From contig CANRBD010000014.1 in NCBI GenBank assembly GCA_947628765.1, forward strand, positions 1 through 16,893: DNA of 16,893 bases, in the 5' to 3' direction. The DNA is from an uncultured Bacilli bacterium. GTDB taxonomy: Bacteria > Bacillota_I > Bacilli_A > RF39 > UBA660. The position numbers and the translations under genes are program-made. Within the stretch, counting starts at the first letter, position 1; each line of letters begins with the position of its first letter. The notes beneath the pieces were generated by a model. The model saw only the letters and a list, made by a program, of their open reading frames with translations, was not told the DNA's origin and did no database searches. Of the stretch, positions 1 through 6,939 are shown piece after piece.

Positions 1-157
1 AACTTACGCCTTCTTGTAAGTCTTGTAAAGAAAAATTATCGGCATTAGCTCTCAAGTTAAAAACACTACCAACGTATACAGCATCAGCGCCATATAACAA
101 TGCAATTTTAAGTCTTTCTAAATCACCAGCTGGTGCGAGTAACTCTGGTTTATTCAT
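1..157 (-). CDS. trhP2: Peptidase U32 family protein, N-terminal part (TrhP2/YrrO-like), cut by the window edge
   Basis: Only the first 52 codons are in the window; the rest lies left of position 1. The start is ATG at 157-155, behind GGTGAAGAAAG. The protein opens MNKPELLAPAGD and continues with GADAVYVG and LRANADNF, the hallmark N-terminal strand and loop of peptidase-U32 proteins. These are not proven peptidases: family members act in RNA hydroxylation, and B. subtilis YrrO (TrhP2) together with YrrN (TrhP1) hydroxylates U34 of tRNA in a prephenate-dependent route. The start overlaps the last 8 bases of the upstream U32 gene (150-944), which implies translational coupling. Assignment to the YrrO type rests on this order, trmR then U32 then U32, which matches B. 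subtilis yrrM-yrrN-yrrO. The cluster of essential residues and the C-terminal domain cannot be seen here. Confidence 0.88.
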   Translation of the reverse strand, partial: MNKPELLAPAGDLERLKIALLYGADAVYVGSVFNLRANADNFSLQDLQEGVS

Positions 158-944
158 CTTTCTTCACCTTATATACCGTTTCTTTATATAGAAAACCATG
201 TTCAAAAGGAAATTTATGATAATCAGTAAGCATTTCTTTAAAATCTTGTTCATTAATAAATGTACTGTTAAAAACTAAATAATCATCTAAAAAATCCTCA
301 TCTAAAATATTTAAAATATAATTTGAAAATACCGTAGTTCCATATTTATCATCGATAATTGGATAAGCCTTATTTTCTTTAACAATATATTTTTTTTGCC
401 CCTTATTATCTATATTAAAATAATCTAAATAATTATTTATTAAATGTCTTTTAGAAGTAAACATTGGAATATAACCAAAGACATTTATAAATAATTTGGC
501 TTTCGTTTTCTTTTTAATAGTTATTATTTCATCTTTAGTAAGTTCTGAAGATAAATAAGCATATTTCGCTCCTTTATCATACCAATAATTAATCGTTTCA
601 TAATTAGTCACTAGATGCTCCTGCGCCCATACTAAATCTGTTTTTAAATTTAACTGTGCTTTTAACTGAATAAAAGCAATATCATAAAAAATAATACCAT
701 TAATATTTAAAATATCTATCTGTTTTAATGTTGCCATTAAATCATCTAATTCATTGTTATAAATGCTTTTATTCATTACTAAAAATACCTCTTTACCAAT
801 ACTTTTAATTTTTGATATCTCTTCTAAATCAAAAGTATTAGGAAAATTGATACTGTAATTTTTAATTGGTACAATAAAAGCTTCGACTAAATTTTTAATA
901 TCATAAGCTTGCTTTAAACTTGTTATAATGGCTACTTTCTTCAT
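150..944 (-). CDS. trhP1: Short peptidase U32 family protein, TrhP1/YrrN-like tRNA hydroxylation factor
   Basis: A 264-residue protein without signal peptide or membrane segment. It resembles the short U32 paralogue that precedes the full-length one in Firmicutes: a barrel-like alternation of strands (VAIITS, AFIVPI, EVFLVMN, GIIFYD) and the motif FGYIPMFTSKRHLINNY near residues 156-172, where short family members carry a Y-x-P-x-x-x-S-[KR]-R signature. A second family-like stretch is DDKYGTTVFSNYILN near 198-212. By analogy with B. subtilis YrrN it would act with the downstream U32 protein in making 5-hydroxyuridine at tRNA position 34, the substrate of TrmR encoded further upstream. It is shorter than B. 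subtilis YrrN, which I recall as about 310 residues. The start ATG at 944 follows GGGTGAGAAT. An own promoter with -10 at 964-969 and a preceding terminator suggest that it is transcribed separately from trmR. Family is fairly sure; exact function is inferred. Confidence 0.8.
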   Translation of the reverse strand: MKKVAIITSLKQAYDIKNLVEAFIVPIKNYSINFPNTFDLEEISKIKSIGKEVFLVMNKSIYNNELDDLMATLKQIDILNINGIIFYDIAFIQLKAQLNLKTDLVWAQEHLVTNYETINYWYDKGAKYAYLSSELTKDEIITIKKKTKAKLFINVFGYIPMFTSKRHLINNYLDYFNIDNKGQKKYIVKENKAYPIIDDKYGTTVFSNYILNILDEDFLDDYLVFNSTFINEQDFKEMLTDYHKFPFEHGFLYKETVYKVKKDE

Positions 945-963
945 ATTCTCACCCGCATCATTG

Positions 964-969
964 ATTATA
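964..969 (-). promoter_or_regulatory. Extended -10 promoter element of trhP1-trhP2
   Basis: On the minus strand the sequence reads TGATATAAT, a perfect TATAAT with the extended-10 TGN just upstream. No good -35 is visible 17 bases further up (TAGAAA); that region is occupied by the terminator of the preceding gene. Transcription would begin about 13 bases before the ATG at 944. Confidence 0.55.
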
Positions 970-971
970 TC

Positions 972-999
972 AAAAAAAGGTAGAATTTTCTACCTTTTT
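972..999 (-). terminator. Rho-independent terminator of the DUF975-like gene
   Basis: Minus strand: AAAAAGGTAG, loop of six, CTACCTTTTT with a seven-T run (972-978). The stem is 10 bp and perfect. It starts 2 bases after the stop codon at 1002-1004. It separates this gene from the trhP genes. Confidence 0.85.
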
Positions 1000-1001
1000 G
1001 C

Positions 1002-1931
1002 TTACTTTGTAGTTTTTGGTTTTGTAGTTTTTCGAGGTGTACTCTTTTTAACCGTTTTGGTTGTAGCGGCTTTTTTAGCTGTTGCCGTTTTCTTAGTCGC
1101 CACTTTTTTAGTAGTAGATTGTTTAGTAGCTGGTTTTTTGGCAGTTGATTTCTTTGGAGTAGTTTTCTTTGGAGCTGGTGTTTTAACTGTCTCAGCCTGC
1201 TCTAACATTTCATAATCCCCAGTGGTAGCTTCATACTCTTTTTTAATTTTATCATAGAAAAGAGCGAGAGTTACAGCAAAATAAGGGAATAACCAAATGT
1301 ATAAAATTCCTAAAGTAAATAAACCTAAAATAAACCAACCTATGAAACTAAGGACTAAAATAAAGTATTCAATAACATAATCAGCCATCATATCAAAACT
1401 CTTCATCAACGTTGCCCCGATTGATAATTTTGGTTCATCATATAAGATAAAATATGTTTGTGATAAAGTGATACCGACATAAAGATTTACCATAATAATA
1501 GCCGCATTTAAGAATAAGCCAAAGATAACTAAAATAACCTCTAAAAATGTATTGATAGCAGCTTGATGATAAAGTACCATTAATAGAGAACCAAAAGCTA
1601 AATATTCTATTAATGACATAACAAAGCCGATAGCAATTAAAATAATCGTAATCACTAAATATTTATTGAATAAATTAGTTTCCTCAAATAAATCTTCAAA
1701 TTTAACTGGTTTTTTTCTGGCAACATTTAAAATCATGCCTACAAATCCCATTGCGATTAAAGCATCAACTATTAGTGTAATAAGTGATGAAAGCCATGAA
1801 GCACCAACAGCAGTAGCAATAAATGAACAACAGCCCCCAAGTAGTATGAATAATAATATGCTAACAATTAAAACCTGCCAGTTTCCTTTTAATCTCGCCT
1901 TAGCTTGTGCTTTTAATTTTGCATTATCCAT
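1002..1931 (-). CDS. DUF975-like six-helix membrane protein with a histone-H1-like Lys/Thr/Ala/Pro tail
   Basis: A 309-residue protein with two parts. Residues 1-228 are an integral membrane domain: a basic amphipathic start (AKLKAQAKARLKGNW), then about six hydrophobic segments near 19-41, 46-69, 91-120, 129-160, 186-206 and 207-226. The opening and the glycine-rich second segment look like the DUF975 family of Firmicutes membrane proteins, whose function is unknown. The positive-inside rule (KK at 73-74, basic N-terminus) puts both ends in the cytosol. Residues 249-309 form a tail without acidic residues, with 21 Lys, one Arg and 18 Thr; KK pairs recur every five residues from 255 to 281. 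Such tails occur in H1-like DNA-binding proteins such as AlgP and HctB. The gene has its own promoter and terminator and sits between trmR and trhP1, where B. subtilis has no gene. The start ATG at 1931 follows AGGAAGGAG. The coding part is clear; function unknown. Confidence 0.85.
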   Translation of the reverse strand: MDNAKLKAQAKARLKGNWQVLIVSILLFILLGGCCSFIATAVGASWLSSLITLIVDALIAMGFVGMILNVARKKPVKFEDLFEETNLFNKYLVITIILIAIGFVMSLIEYLAFGSLLMVLYHQAAINTFLEVILVIFGLFLNAAIIMVNLYVGITLSQTYFILYDEPKLSIGATLMKSFDMMADYVIEYFILVLSFIGWFILGLFTLGILYIWLFPYFAVTLALFYDKIKKEYEATTGDYEMLEQAETVKTPAPKKTTPKKSTAKKPATKQSTTKKVATKKTATAKKAATTKTVKKSTPRKTTKPKTTK

Positions 1932-1955
1932 ATTATTTACTCCTTCCTATTATTA

Positions 1956-1961
1956 AGTATA
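1956..1961 (-). promoter_or_regulatory. Extended -10 promoter element of the DUF975-like gene
   Basis: Minus strand TGGTATACT: TATACT with the extended-10 TGG. The -35 is weak; the best candidate is TTGTTA, 19 bases upstream. The predicted start is about 18 bases before the ATG, leaving room for the AGGAAGGAG ribosome site. Confidence 0.45.
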
Positions 1962-1984
1962 CCATAAAATTGTCGATTTTTAAC

Positions 1985-2015
1985 AAAAAAGAAAAAACTA
2001 TTTAAAGTTTTTTCT
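1985..2015 (-). terminator. Rho-independent terminator of the ruvX-mltG-trmR cluster, overlapping the trmR stop
   Basis: Minus strand: AGAAAAAACT, six-base loop, AGTTTTTTCT, then TTTTT. The 10-bp perfect stem has its upstream arm inside the last codons of trmR, and the stop codon (2002-2004) falls in the loop. Confidence 0.8.
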
Positions 2016-2574
2016 GACTAACGGCAATTCCATCCCCAATCTTTAAAAATTCTGTAGTGAATTCTTGATTATTAATTAAAAATTCTTTGTAATTATTAAT
2101 TTTTCTAACTAGCGCTCTTAAGTTTTTGCTTTTAATGTCGTCAATCTTTTCTGTTAGCCCATGAAACGATAAATTATCAGTAATAATAACGCCATTTGGC
2201 TTTAAATTATGTTTAAATTTTTCAAAAAATTTAATATATTGCGCTTTCGCCGCATCGATAAAGATTAAATCAAATTCGCCCTCAACCCTAACATCTAAAG
2301 CATCATTTAAAATTATCTTGATTTGTTTTTGAACATTAAACTCTTTAATATTTTTCAAAGCTTCATGATATCTATTCTGATCTCTTTCAATCGTCACAAT
2401 GTTAATTTTTTCATTTACTAAAGCCATTTGAATAGCTGAATACCCAATTGCGGAACCAATTTCTAATATTTTGGTTACGTGGTGTTTTTTTATATAATCT
2501 TGAAGAAACAAAATCCCATCTTTTTGCATAATGGGAATATTGTTCGCTTTCGCATAAGCTTCTAGCCTATCCAT
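2002..2574 (-). CDS. trmR: TrmR/YrrM-like SAM-dependent O-methyltransferase (tRNA 5-hydroxyuridine methyltransferase)
   Basis: A 190-residue class I methyltransferase of the catechol-OMT-like family. Motif I is ILEIGSAIGYS (36-46), the acidic end of strand 2 is TIERD (61-65), and the metal/substrate site is FIDAAKAQY (105-113) with GVIITDN (128-134); Asp107, Asp133 and Asn134 are the expected metal ligands. It ends in GDGIAVSQKKL, a typical C-terminal strand. In B. subtilis the gene right after mltG (yrrM) encodes TrmR, which methylates 5-hydroxyuridine-34 of tRNA to 5-methoxyuridine; the same position and the nearby U32 genes support this here. The start ATG at 2574, behind AGAAGG, lies inside mltG (13-base overlap), and an in-frame TAA just upstream forbids a longer start. 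The protein therefore lacks roughly 25 N-terminal residues that I recall in the Bacillus protein. Fold certain; tRNA substrate inferred. Confidence 0.85.
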   Translation of the reverse strand: MDRLEAYAKANNIPIMQKDGILFLQDYIKKHHVTKILEIGSAIGYSAIQMALVNEKINIVTIERDQNRYHEALKNIKEFNVQKQIKIILNDALDVRVEGEFDLIFIDAAKAQYIKFFEKFKHNLKPNGVIITDNLSFHGLTEKIDDIKSKNLRALVRKINNYKEFLINNQEFTTEFLKIGDGIAVSQKKL

Positions 2575-3644
2575 TTGCCTTCTTTTTTAAGTTTCGCAAT
2601 TATGGCATTATGTTCATTTAAATTTTTGGTGAAATGAACCTTTTTTTCGCTATCAGCCACGAAATAATAACAATCGGTATCTGTTGGATTAATCGCCGCT
2701 TTAATAGCACTTATACTAGGATTATCGATAGGACCACTCGGAAGACCTTTCATTGTCATACATCTAGTATTATAACCATTACAAGCATTAAGTTCCTCTT
2801 TAGTAAGTTTTTCAGTCATCGCTTTATTAGCCGCATAATAAGTGGTGACATCACTACCCAATGACCAATTATTATTAAGGCGGTTATAAAAGACACCAGC
2901 AACTAAAGCTCTATCGCTATCAGTTACTGCTTCTAGTTCAATTAAGGAAGCTAAAGTGATAAGCTGATGAATACTATAATTATTTTGTTCAACGGTCTCT
3001 TTTAAAGGCGTTAATTTTTTATTAGTATTTTCCATGATTTTATCTAAAAGATTATCTAAAGATACTTCATCTTTTTCTAACACATACGTGTCAGGATATA
3101 AATAACCTTCTAAATCATAATAAATATTTGGATTTTTAACATCGTCTGTAATAAACCAATATTTACTTTTTAATGTGTCGATATAAGTTTCATCAGATAT
3201 TTTATTCAAAAATTCTTCTTCTTTAATACCTGTTTTCTTTTCAATAATTTGCGCTATTGCATGTACATTTAATCCTTCTCTAAAGGTCAGTTTTAAACTA
3301 GTATCTTTAATATTTTCTTTATTACATAAAGTTTCGACAATTTCTGAAACAGACATTGCGCCATTTAAATCATATGCTCCAGCTTCAATTCTCTCCGGCT
3401 TATGAAGTTTAAGGAAAATTTTATAGAAAAATTCTGATTTGATTAACTTTTTTTCTTTAAGCATTTTAGCTATAGTATAATAATTATTACCTTTATCAAC
3501 AGTAATAGTAATAGCTTTAGTATCATTACTTACTGCACTAGTTTCAAACTTATAAAGGCCCAAAAAGATAACTACAACTAAAATAATAAGCACTATTAAA
3601 AATAGTGCCGTTTTTTTAAATGAAAACTTACGTCTCTTAGGCAT
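2562..3644 (-). CDS. mltG: Endolytic murein transglycosylase MltG (YceG family)
   Basis: A 360-residue membrane-anchored lytic transglycosylase that cuts nascent glycan strands outside the membrane and so sets their length. Residues 1-11 are basic (PKRRKFSFKK), 13-31 are one transmembrane helix, about 42-106 form a LysM-like region (GNNYYTIAKMLKEKKLI), and the YceG catalytic domain follows. The signature LITLASLIELEA carries the catalytic Glu at about 236; EGYLYPDTY, AGVFYNRL, GSDVTTYYA, GLPSGPIDNPS and FTKNLNEHN are all present. The loop before GLP holds two cysteines (288 and 295), unusual for a Gram-positive exported domain. The ATG shares one base with the DUF1292 stop (TAATG) and has no good Shine-Dalgarno of its own, so translation is probably coupled. 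Identification is near certain. Confidence 0.97.
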   Translation of the reverse strand: MPKRRKFSFKKTALFLIVLIILVVVIFLGLYKFETSAVSNDTKAITITVDKGNNYYTIAKMLKEKKLIKSEFFYKIFLKLHKPERIEAGAYDLNGAMSVSEIVETLCNKENIKDTSLKLTFREGLNVHAIAQIIEKKTGIKEEEFLNKISDETYIDTLKSKYWFITDDVKNPNIYYDLEGYLYPDTYVLEKDEVSLDNLLDKIMENTNKKLTPLKETVEQNNYSIHQLITLASLIELEAVTDSDRALVAGVFYNRLNNNWSLGSDVTTYYAANKAMTEKLTKEELNACNGYNTRCMTMKGLPSGPIDNPSISAIKAAINPTDTDCYYFVADSEKKVHFTKNLNEHNAIIAKLKKEGKWIG

Positions 3645-3955
3645 TACTGTGCTTGACTTTCCTCAACTTGATTTTGCATTTCTTCAAGAATTGTTTCAAT
3701 AATTTTCCATTCTTTTTCTGTTTCAATTGGTTCAAGTGGCATAGCAGCCATTTCATCACCTTCAGATACATTTAAATCTGCTGGATTATAAATTGAAGCA
3801 TAAACTCTTACATTACCTTCTTCATCGATTGAATTATCAGTATAAACTATATAATTTTTATTAGTTTCTGGTGATTCAAACATAAATAATGTTTCGCAAT
3901 CAATTTGTCTCCCTTCTGCATCTACCGCTTTAAATTTTAATTCATTCCCTTCCAT
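3644..3955 (-). CDS. DUF1292 family protein (YrzB-like)
   Basis: A small acidic cytosolic protein of about 103 residues with the DUF1292 pattern: LFMFESPETNKNYIVYTDNS followed by VRVYASIYNP, and a closing acidic helix (EKEWKIIETILEEMQNQ). The function of the family is unknown, but it is consistently encoded between ruvX and mltG in Bacilli, as B. subtilis yrzB is, and the same order is seen here. Two starts are possible. ATG at 3964 overlaps the ruvX stop as ATGA. ATG at 3955 is nine bases further on and is better spaced from AAAGGA; I chose it. The choice changes only three residues (MIK). Confidence 0.88.
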   Translation of the reverse strand: MEGNELKFKAVDAEGRQIDCETLFMFESPETNKNYIVYTDNSIDEEGNVRVYASIYNPADLNVSEGDEMAAMPLEPIETEKEWKIIETILEEMQNQVEESQAQ

Positions 3956-3960
3956 CTTTA

Positions 3961-4377
3961 TCATCCTTTCCTATCTAAATATGTTTGTAATATGATATTA
4001 GCCGCCAAACTATCGATTTTACGCTTGCGCTTTTTTCGAGACATGTCAGCTGCTACCATATAACTAGTGGCCTCTTTAGTTGATAATCTCTCATCTTGTA
4101 AAACTACTTCAATTTTAAATTTTTGCTCTAACGCATGTTTAAATTCCAAAGTAGTTAAAGCTCTTGGTCCAACTGAATTATTCATGTTTTTAGGAAAACC
4201 TAGAACTATTTTTTCAATCGGCTGGCTTTCAACAATAGGGGTAAGTTTTAATAGGGCATCATTATAATCGCCATCGGAAAATCTTAAAGTAGTATAGGTT
4301 GTAGCAATCGTTTTTGTCGCATCGGAAATTGCAACGCCAAGCGTACGTGTACCTAAATCTAAACCTAAGTATTTCAC
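3961..4377 (-). CDS. ruvX: Putative Holliday junction resolvase RuvX/YqgF
   Basis: A 138-residue RNase-H-fold nuclease. MKYLGLDLGTRTLGVAIS opens the protein with the first catalytic Asp (residue 7). KIVLGFPKNMNNS is the second strand and loop, LQDERLSTKEA carries the catalytic Glu, and KKRKRKIDSLAANIILQTYL carries the last Asp. All family motifs are present. YqgF proteins are associated with 16S rRNA 5' maturation in E. coli as well as junction cleavage. The start is the GTG at 4377, behind GAGGGTGG: an upstream in-frame ATG at 4407 lies inside the predicted -10 box, and no Shine-Dalgarno precedes it. The stop TGA overlaps a possible start of the DUF1292 gene. It is the first gene of the ruvX-yrzB-mltG-trmR run; the DUF965/IreB gene that usually precedes it in Bacilli is absent. 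Confidence 0.95.
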   Translation of the reverse strand: MKYLGLDLGTRTLGVAISDATKTIATTYTTLRFSDGDYNDALLKLTPIVESQPIEKIVLGFPKNMNNSVGPRALTTLEFKHALEQKFKIEVVLQDERLSTKEATSYMVAADMSRKKRKRKIDSLAANIILQTYLDRKG

Positions 4378-4405
4378 TAAACCACCCTCTACTATGTACA
4401 TATTC

Positions 4406-4434
4406 ATTTTAACATTTATTTTAAACTTTGTACA
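4406..4434 (-). promoter_or_regulatory. Sigma-A-like promoter of ruvX-DUF1292-mltG-trmR
   Basis: Minus strand -35 TGTACA (4429-4434), 17-base spacer, -10 TAAAAT (4406-4411) with the extended-10 TGT before it. It lies in the 66-base gap after the deacetylase gene, where I see no terminator, so read-through from upstream is also possible. Confidence 0.55.
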
Positions 4435-4443
4435 GTCTTTTTT

Positions 4444-5904
4444 CTAATTATTAATACCTTGACTAACAATTGGTGTAGAACTATCAATTTGTTTAAAAAT
4501 ATATCCATTTTGTTTACCATATCTAATAACATCGCGTAAAGCATCAGCTGTATATGACTTAATGTCATGCATTAAAACCATATTGCATTTGTTTTTAGAT
4601 AAATATTTAACCGTAGTATTATAAACACAGCTAGATGATTTACTATTAGCGCAAGCGCCAGCATCGTTAGAATCAACATTCCAATCATAATATTTATAAC
4701 CTCTATTAACTACTTCACTAGCTAACCTAGTCATAATACCTGGAGAATATTTTCGGCTTACAGTATTACTACTACCACCTGGAAATCTAATAAATTTAGA
4801 ATCATAACCTGTAATTCTTTTAACTCTACTAGCTACAGAATTTAAATCATTAAAATAATTATTCACTGATGCATAAACAACATTATACTTGTGGCTAGCA
4901 GTATGTAGGCCAATAGTATGCCCTTCATCATAAGCTCTTTTTATTAATGCATCCGGTCCAGCATTAGTAACAAAAAATGTGGCTTTGACTCCTTCCTCTT
5001 TTAAGACATTTAAAATTTGGGCCGTAGAAGAGGCATTAGGACCATCATCAAAAGTTAAATAAATAGCTCCTAAAACACCACAACCGGAATTAGTTTTTCT
5101 AGGTGCAGATACGGATACTTTTCTAGTTACTGTACTTTCATTGCCAGCATGATCTTTAACAGTATAAGTAAGCGTATATGTTCCTATTTTATTAGGATTA
5201 ACTGTACCTAATATCTTAACATTACCCCATATATCACCATCACAATTATCAATAGCAGTATAGCCACTTTCTAAATATGTAGCGCCAGCAGTTAAATTTA
5301 AATTGGCTGAACCCTTTAACTGCAAATTAGGTTTTATTTTATCTTGATAAATTAGTTTTCTAATAACCTTAGCTTCGTTACCTGAAGAGTCTTTAACCGT
5401 ATATATGATTTCATTATCAGTTATTTTAACTTTAACTTTATCTTTTAAATCTTTATCATAATTATCTGTAACTTCATAACCTTCTTCTTGGTATTTCGCG
5501 TTTGGACAAACATCAGTTTCTTCATGACCTTTCAAAACTATTTGCGGTTTTTCTTTATCGACAATGCTGACCATTCGCGTAGTGACTGTAGTAAAAAGAA
5601 AGTTTTTAACGGTATAAGTAATTTTATAATTACCTATCTTTTTCGAATTAACTTTTCCCTTTACTTTTACTTTTTTAGTTAAGTCACTAAATAGCGATTT
5701 AGCTTTATATCCAGGCTCTTTATAAACATTAGGATAAGTAATCGAAATTTCTTTATTCTTTTTTAAATCAATTTTGGGCGCGAGAACTAAATAAATGGTA
5801 AGCAATATAAAAGACACAACTAAAATAATTAAAACAATTACTTTAATTATAAAAATTTCTTTGTCAATTTTATTTTTTTCACTACTTACTTCTCTTCCCA
5901 TCAT
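4444..5904 (-). CDS. Membrane-anchored polysaccharide (peptidoglycan) deacetylase with three Ig-like repeats
   Basis: A 486-residue exported protein. Residues 19-43 are a single transmembrane helix after a charged cytosolic start. Three Ig-like repeats of the DUF5011/Big_3 type follow (about 50-115, 118-190, 193-268), each ending in a form of the Y-T-V-K-D-x-x-G-N-E pattern (YTVKDSSGNE, YTVKDHAGNE; degenerate in the first). The C-terminal NodB/CE4 domain has all five motifs: TFDDGP (284-289), HTASH (334-338), RFPGG (373-377), DWNVDSND (407-414) and LMHD (444-447), so metal binding (Asp287, His334, His338) and catalysis look intact. Substrate is likely peptidoglycan GlcNAc or MurNAc, inferred from domain type and the divergent VanY genes. 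The catalytic domain carries an unusual set of cysteines (418, 426, 440). A second ATG at 5901 is three bases on and equally plausible; the Shine-Dalgarno is GTGGTG. Confidence 0.93.
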   Translation of the reverse strand: MMGREVSSEKNKIDKEIFIIKVIVLIILVVSFILLTIYLVLAPKIDLKKNKEISITYPNVYKEPGYKAKSLFSDLTKKVKVKGKVNSKKIGNYKITYTVKNFLFTTVTTRMVSIVDKEKPQIVLKGHEETDVCPNAKYQEEGYEVTDNYDKDLKDKVKVKITDNEIIYTVKDSSGNEAKVIRKLIYQDKIKPNLQLKGSANLNLTAGATYLESGYTAIDNCDGDIWGNVKILGTVNPNKIGTYTLTYTVKDHAGNESTVTRKVSVSAPRKTNSGCGVLGAIYLTFDDGPNASSTAQILNVLKEEGVKATFFVTNAGPDALIKRAYDEGHTIGLHTASHKYNVVYASVNNYFNDLNSVASRVKRITGYDSKFIRFPGGSSNTVSRKYSPGIMTRLASEVVNRGYKYYDWNVDSNDAGACANSKSSSCVYNTTVKYLSKNKCNMVLMHDIKSYTADALRDVIRYGKQNGYIFKQIDSSTPIVSQGINN

Positions 5905-5918
5905 ACACCACTATGGTA

Positions 5919-5963
5919 ATTATATCATATTTTTAATTTTTTAAGTCAAAAATATGATATAAT
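5919..5963. promoter_or_regulatory. Palindromic divergent promoter of the deacetylase and the VanY pair
   Basis: A perfect 16-bp inverted repeat (5919-5934 and 5948-5963) with a 13-base centre. Each arm ends in TGATATAAT, an extended -10 box, one facing each gene. Leftward, TTGACT (5944-5949) can serve as -35 with a 19-base spacer; rightward the -35 is poor. The two promoters overlap so fully that simultaneous use looks unlikely, and the palindrome could also be an operator. Confidence 0.65.
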
Positions 5964-5980
5964 AAATTTAAGGTGATAAT

Positions 5981-6937
5981 ATGGTGTATACAAAAAGAAA
6001 AATAAGAAAGGGACCAATTATTGGTTTAATTATTATTATAGTTTTAATTGCATTACTAATTACTGGTTTTTGCTTATACAAACATTTTACTAGTAATGAA
6101 TATAAACTGTCTAAAGTTGGATATAGTGAAAAAGAAATTATGGCCCTTTTAAAAATGAATAATAAAGTTATAGATAAAGCTTTATCGACTGATTATAATG
6201 AACATTTAATTCCACTAGCTAGTGAAAAATACTTTATTTGGAAAAATTTTAAAACCTATAGTAGTTATATTAACAAGCTTTTAGAACAAAGCAACAAAAT
6301 AGACTATGAAAAAGTTGTTCGTGATGTTAATGTCAAAAGAAATTATGATTTTTATACTCATACCGAAAAAACTAACATGGATAAAGGCGATGCAATCTTA
6401 GTCAACAAATATCATAGCCTACCAGAAAAATATGCCCCTAAAGATATTGTCAGTGTCAGCAATTGGTATTGTTATGGAACAGCATCAATTAAAAGTGAAG
6501 TATATGAAGCCTTTAAAAATATGTTTAATGCGGCTAAAAAAGATAATATTACTTTAATTATTAATTCCGCTTATCGCAATTATGAAGACCAAAAAGATGT
6601 TTATGATACATATAAAGATACTAATGGTGAAGAAGAAGCTGATGCCTTTGCAGCAAGACCAGATTTCTCTGAACATCAAACAGGGCTAGCATTAGATGTA
6701 ATTACTTATGGAGCTTCTGGAGAAACTTTCGATACTACTGATGCGTTTAAATGGTTACAAAAAAATGCCCATAAATATGGATTTATTTTAAGATATCCAA
6801 AAGGTAAAGAAGATATTACTGGTTATTCATATGAGTCATGGCATTATCGCTATTTAGGTGTTGATTTAGCCACTAAAGTTAAAAAAAGCAATCTTACTTA
6901 TGATGAATATTATGCTTACTATTTAGATAAGGAATAA
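5981..6937 (+). CDS. VanY-type D-alanyl-D-alanine carboxypeptidase, M15B family, first copy
   Basis: A 318-residue exported zinc peptidase that would remove the terminal D-Ala from peptidoglycan stem peptides. One transmembrane helix (residues 13-33) follows a basic start (KRKIRKG), and a linker of about 120 residues precedes the catalytic domain. The M15B motifs are intact: SAYRNYEDQ (from 196), SEHQTGLALD (230-239, zinc ligands His232 and Asp239) and YESWHYRY (from 284, catalytic-base candidate Glu285 and zinc ligand His288). The ATG at 5981 follows AGGTGATAAT. It is the first of two tandem paralogues and is divergent from the deacetylase gene, consistent with joint wall modification. It could belong to the cell cycle or to spore cortex formation; the sequence does not decide. 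No vanS/R or other van ligase genes are in the window, so a resistance role is not supported. Confidence 0.95.
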   Translation: MVYTKRKIRKGPIIGLIIIIVLIALLITGFCLYKHFTSNEYKLSKVGYSEKEIMALLKMNNKVIDKALSTDYNEHLIPLASEKYFIWKNFKTYSSYINKLLEQSNKIDYEKVVRDVNVKRNYDFYTHTEKTNMDKGDAILVNKYHSLPEKYAPKDIVSVSNWYCYGTASIKSEVYEAFKNMFNAAKKDNITLIINSAYRNYEDQKDVYDTYKDTNGEEEADAFAARPDFSEHQTGLALDVITYGASGETFDTTDAFKWLQKNAHKYGFILRYPKGKEDITGYSYESWHYRYLGVDLATKVKKSNLTYDEYYAYYLDKE

Positions 6938-6939
6938 TT

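Noticed and set aside
928..1215. Plus-strand open frame of 95 codons rich in Val, Phe and Ala
   Set aside because: It is the complement of the Lys-rich tail of the DUF975-like gene (Lys/Thr/Ala codons read backwards give Phe/Val/Ala). No Shine-Dalgarno or promoter supports it.
4378..4407. Longer ruvX start at ATG 4407
   Set aside because: That ATG lies in the -10 box of the predicted promoter, has no Shine-Dalgarno, and adds residues that the family lacks.
4395..4434. Two TGTACA palindromes around the ruvX promoter as a shared operator with ruvA
   Set aside because: One is simply the -35 box, and neither is part of a GAAC-N4-GTTC-like box. Six-base palindromes are expected by chance.
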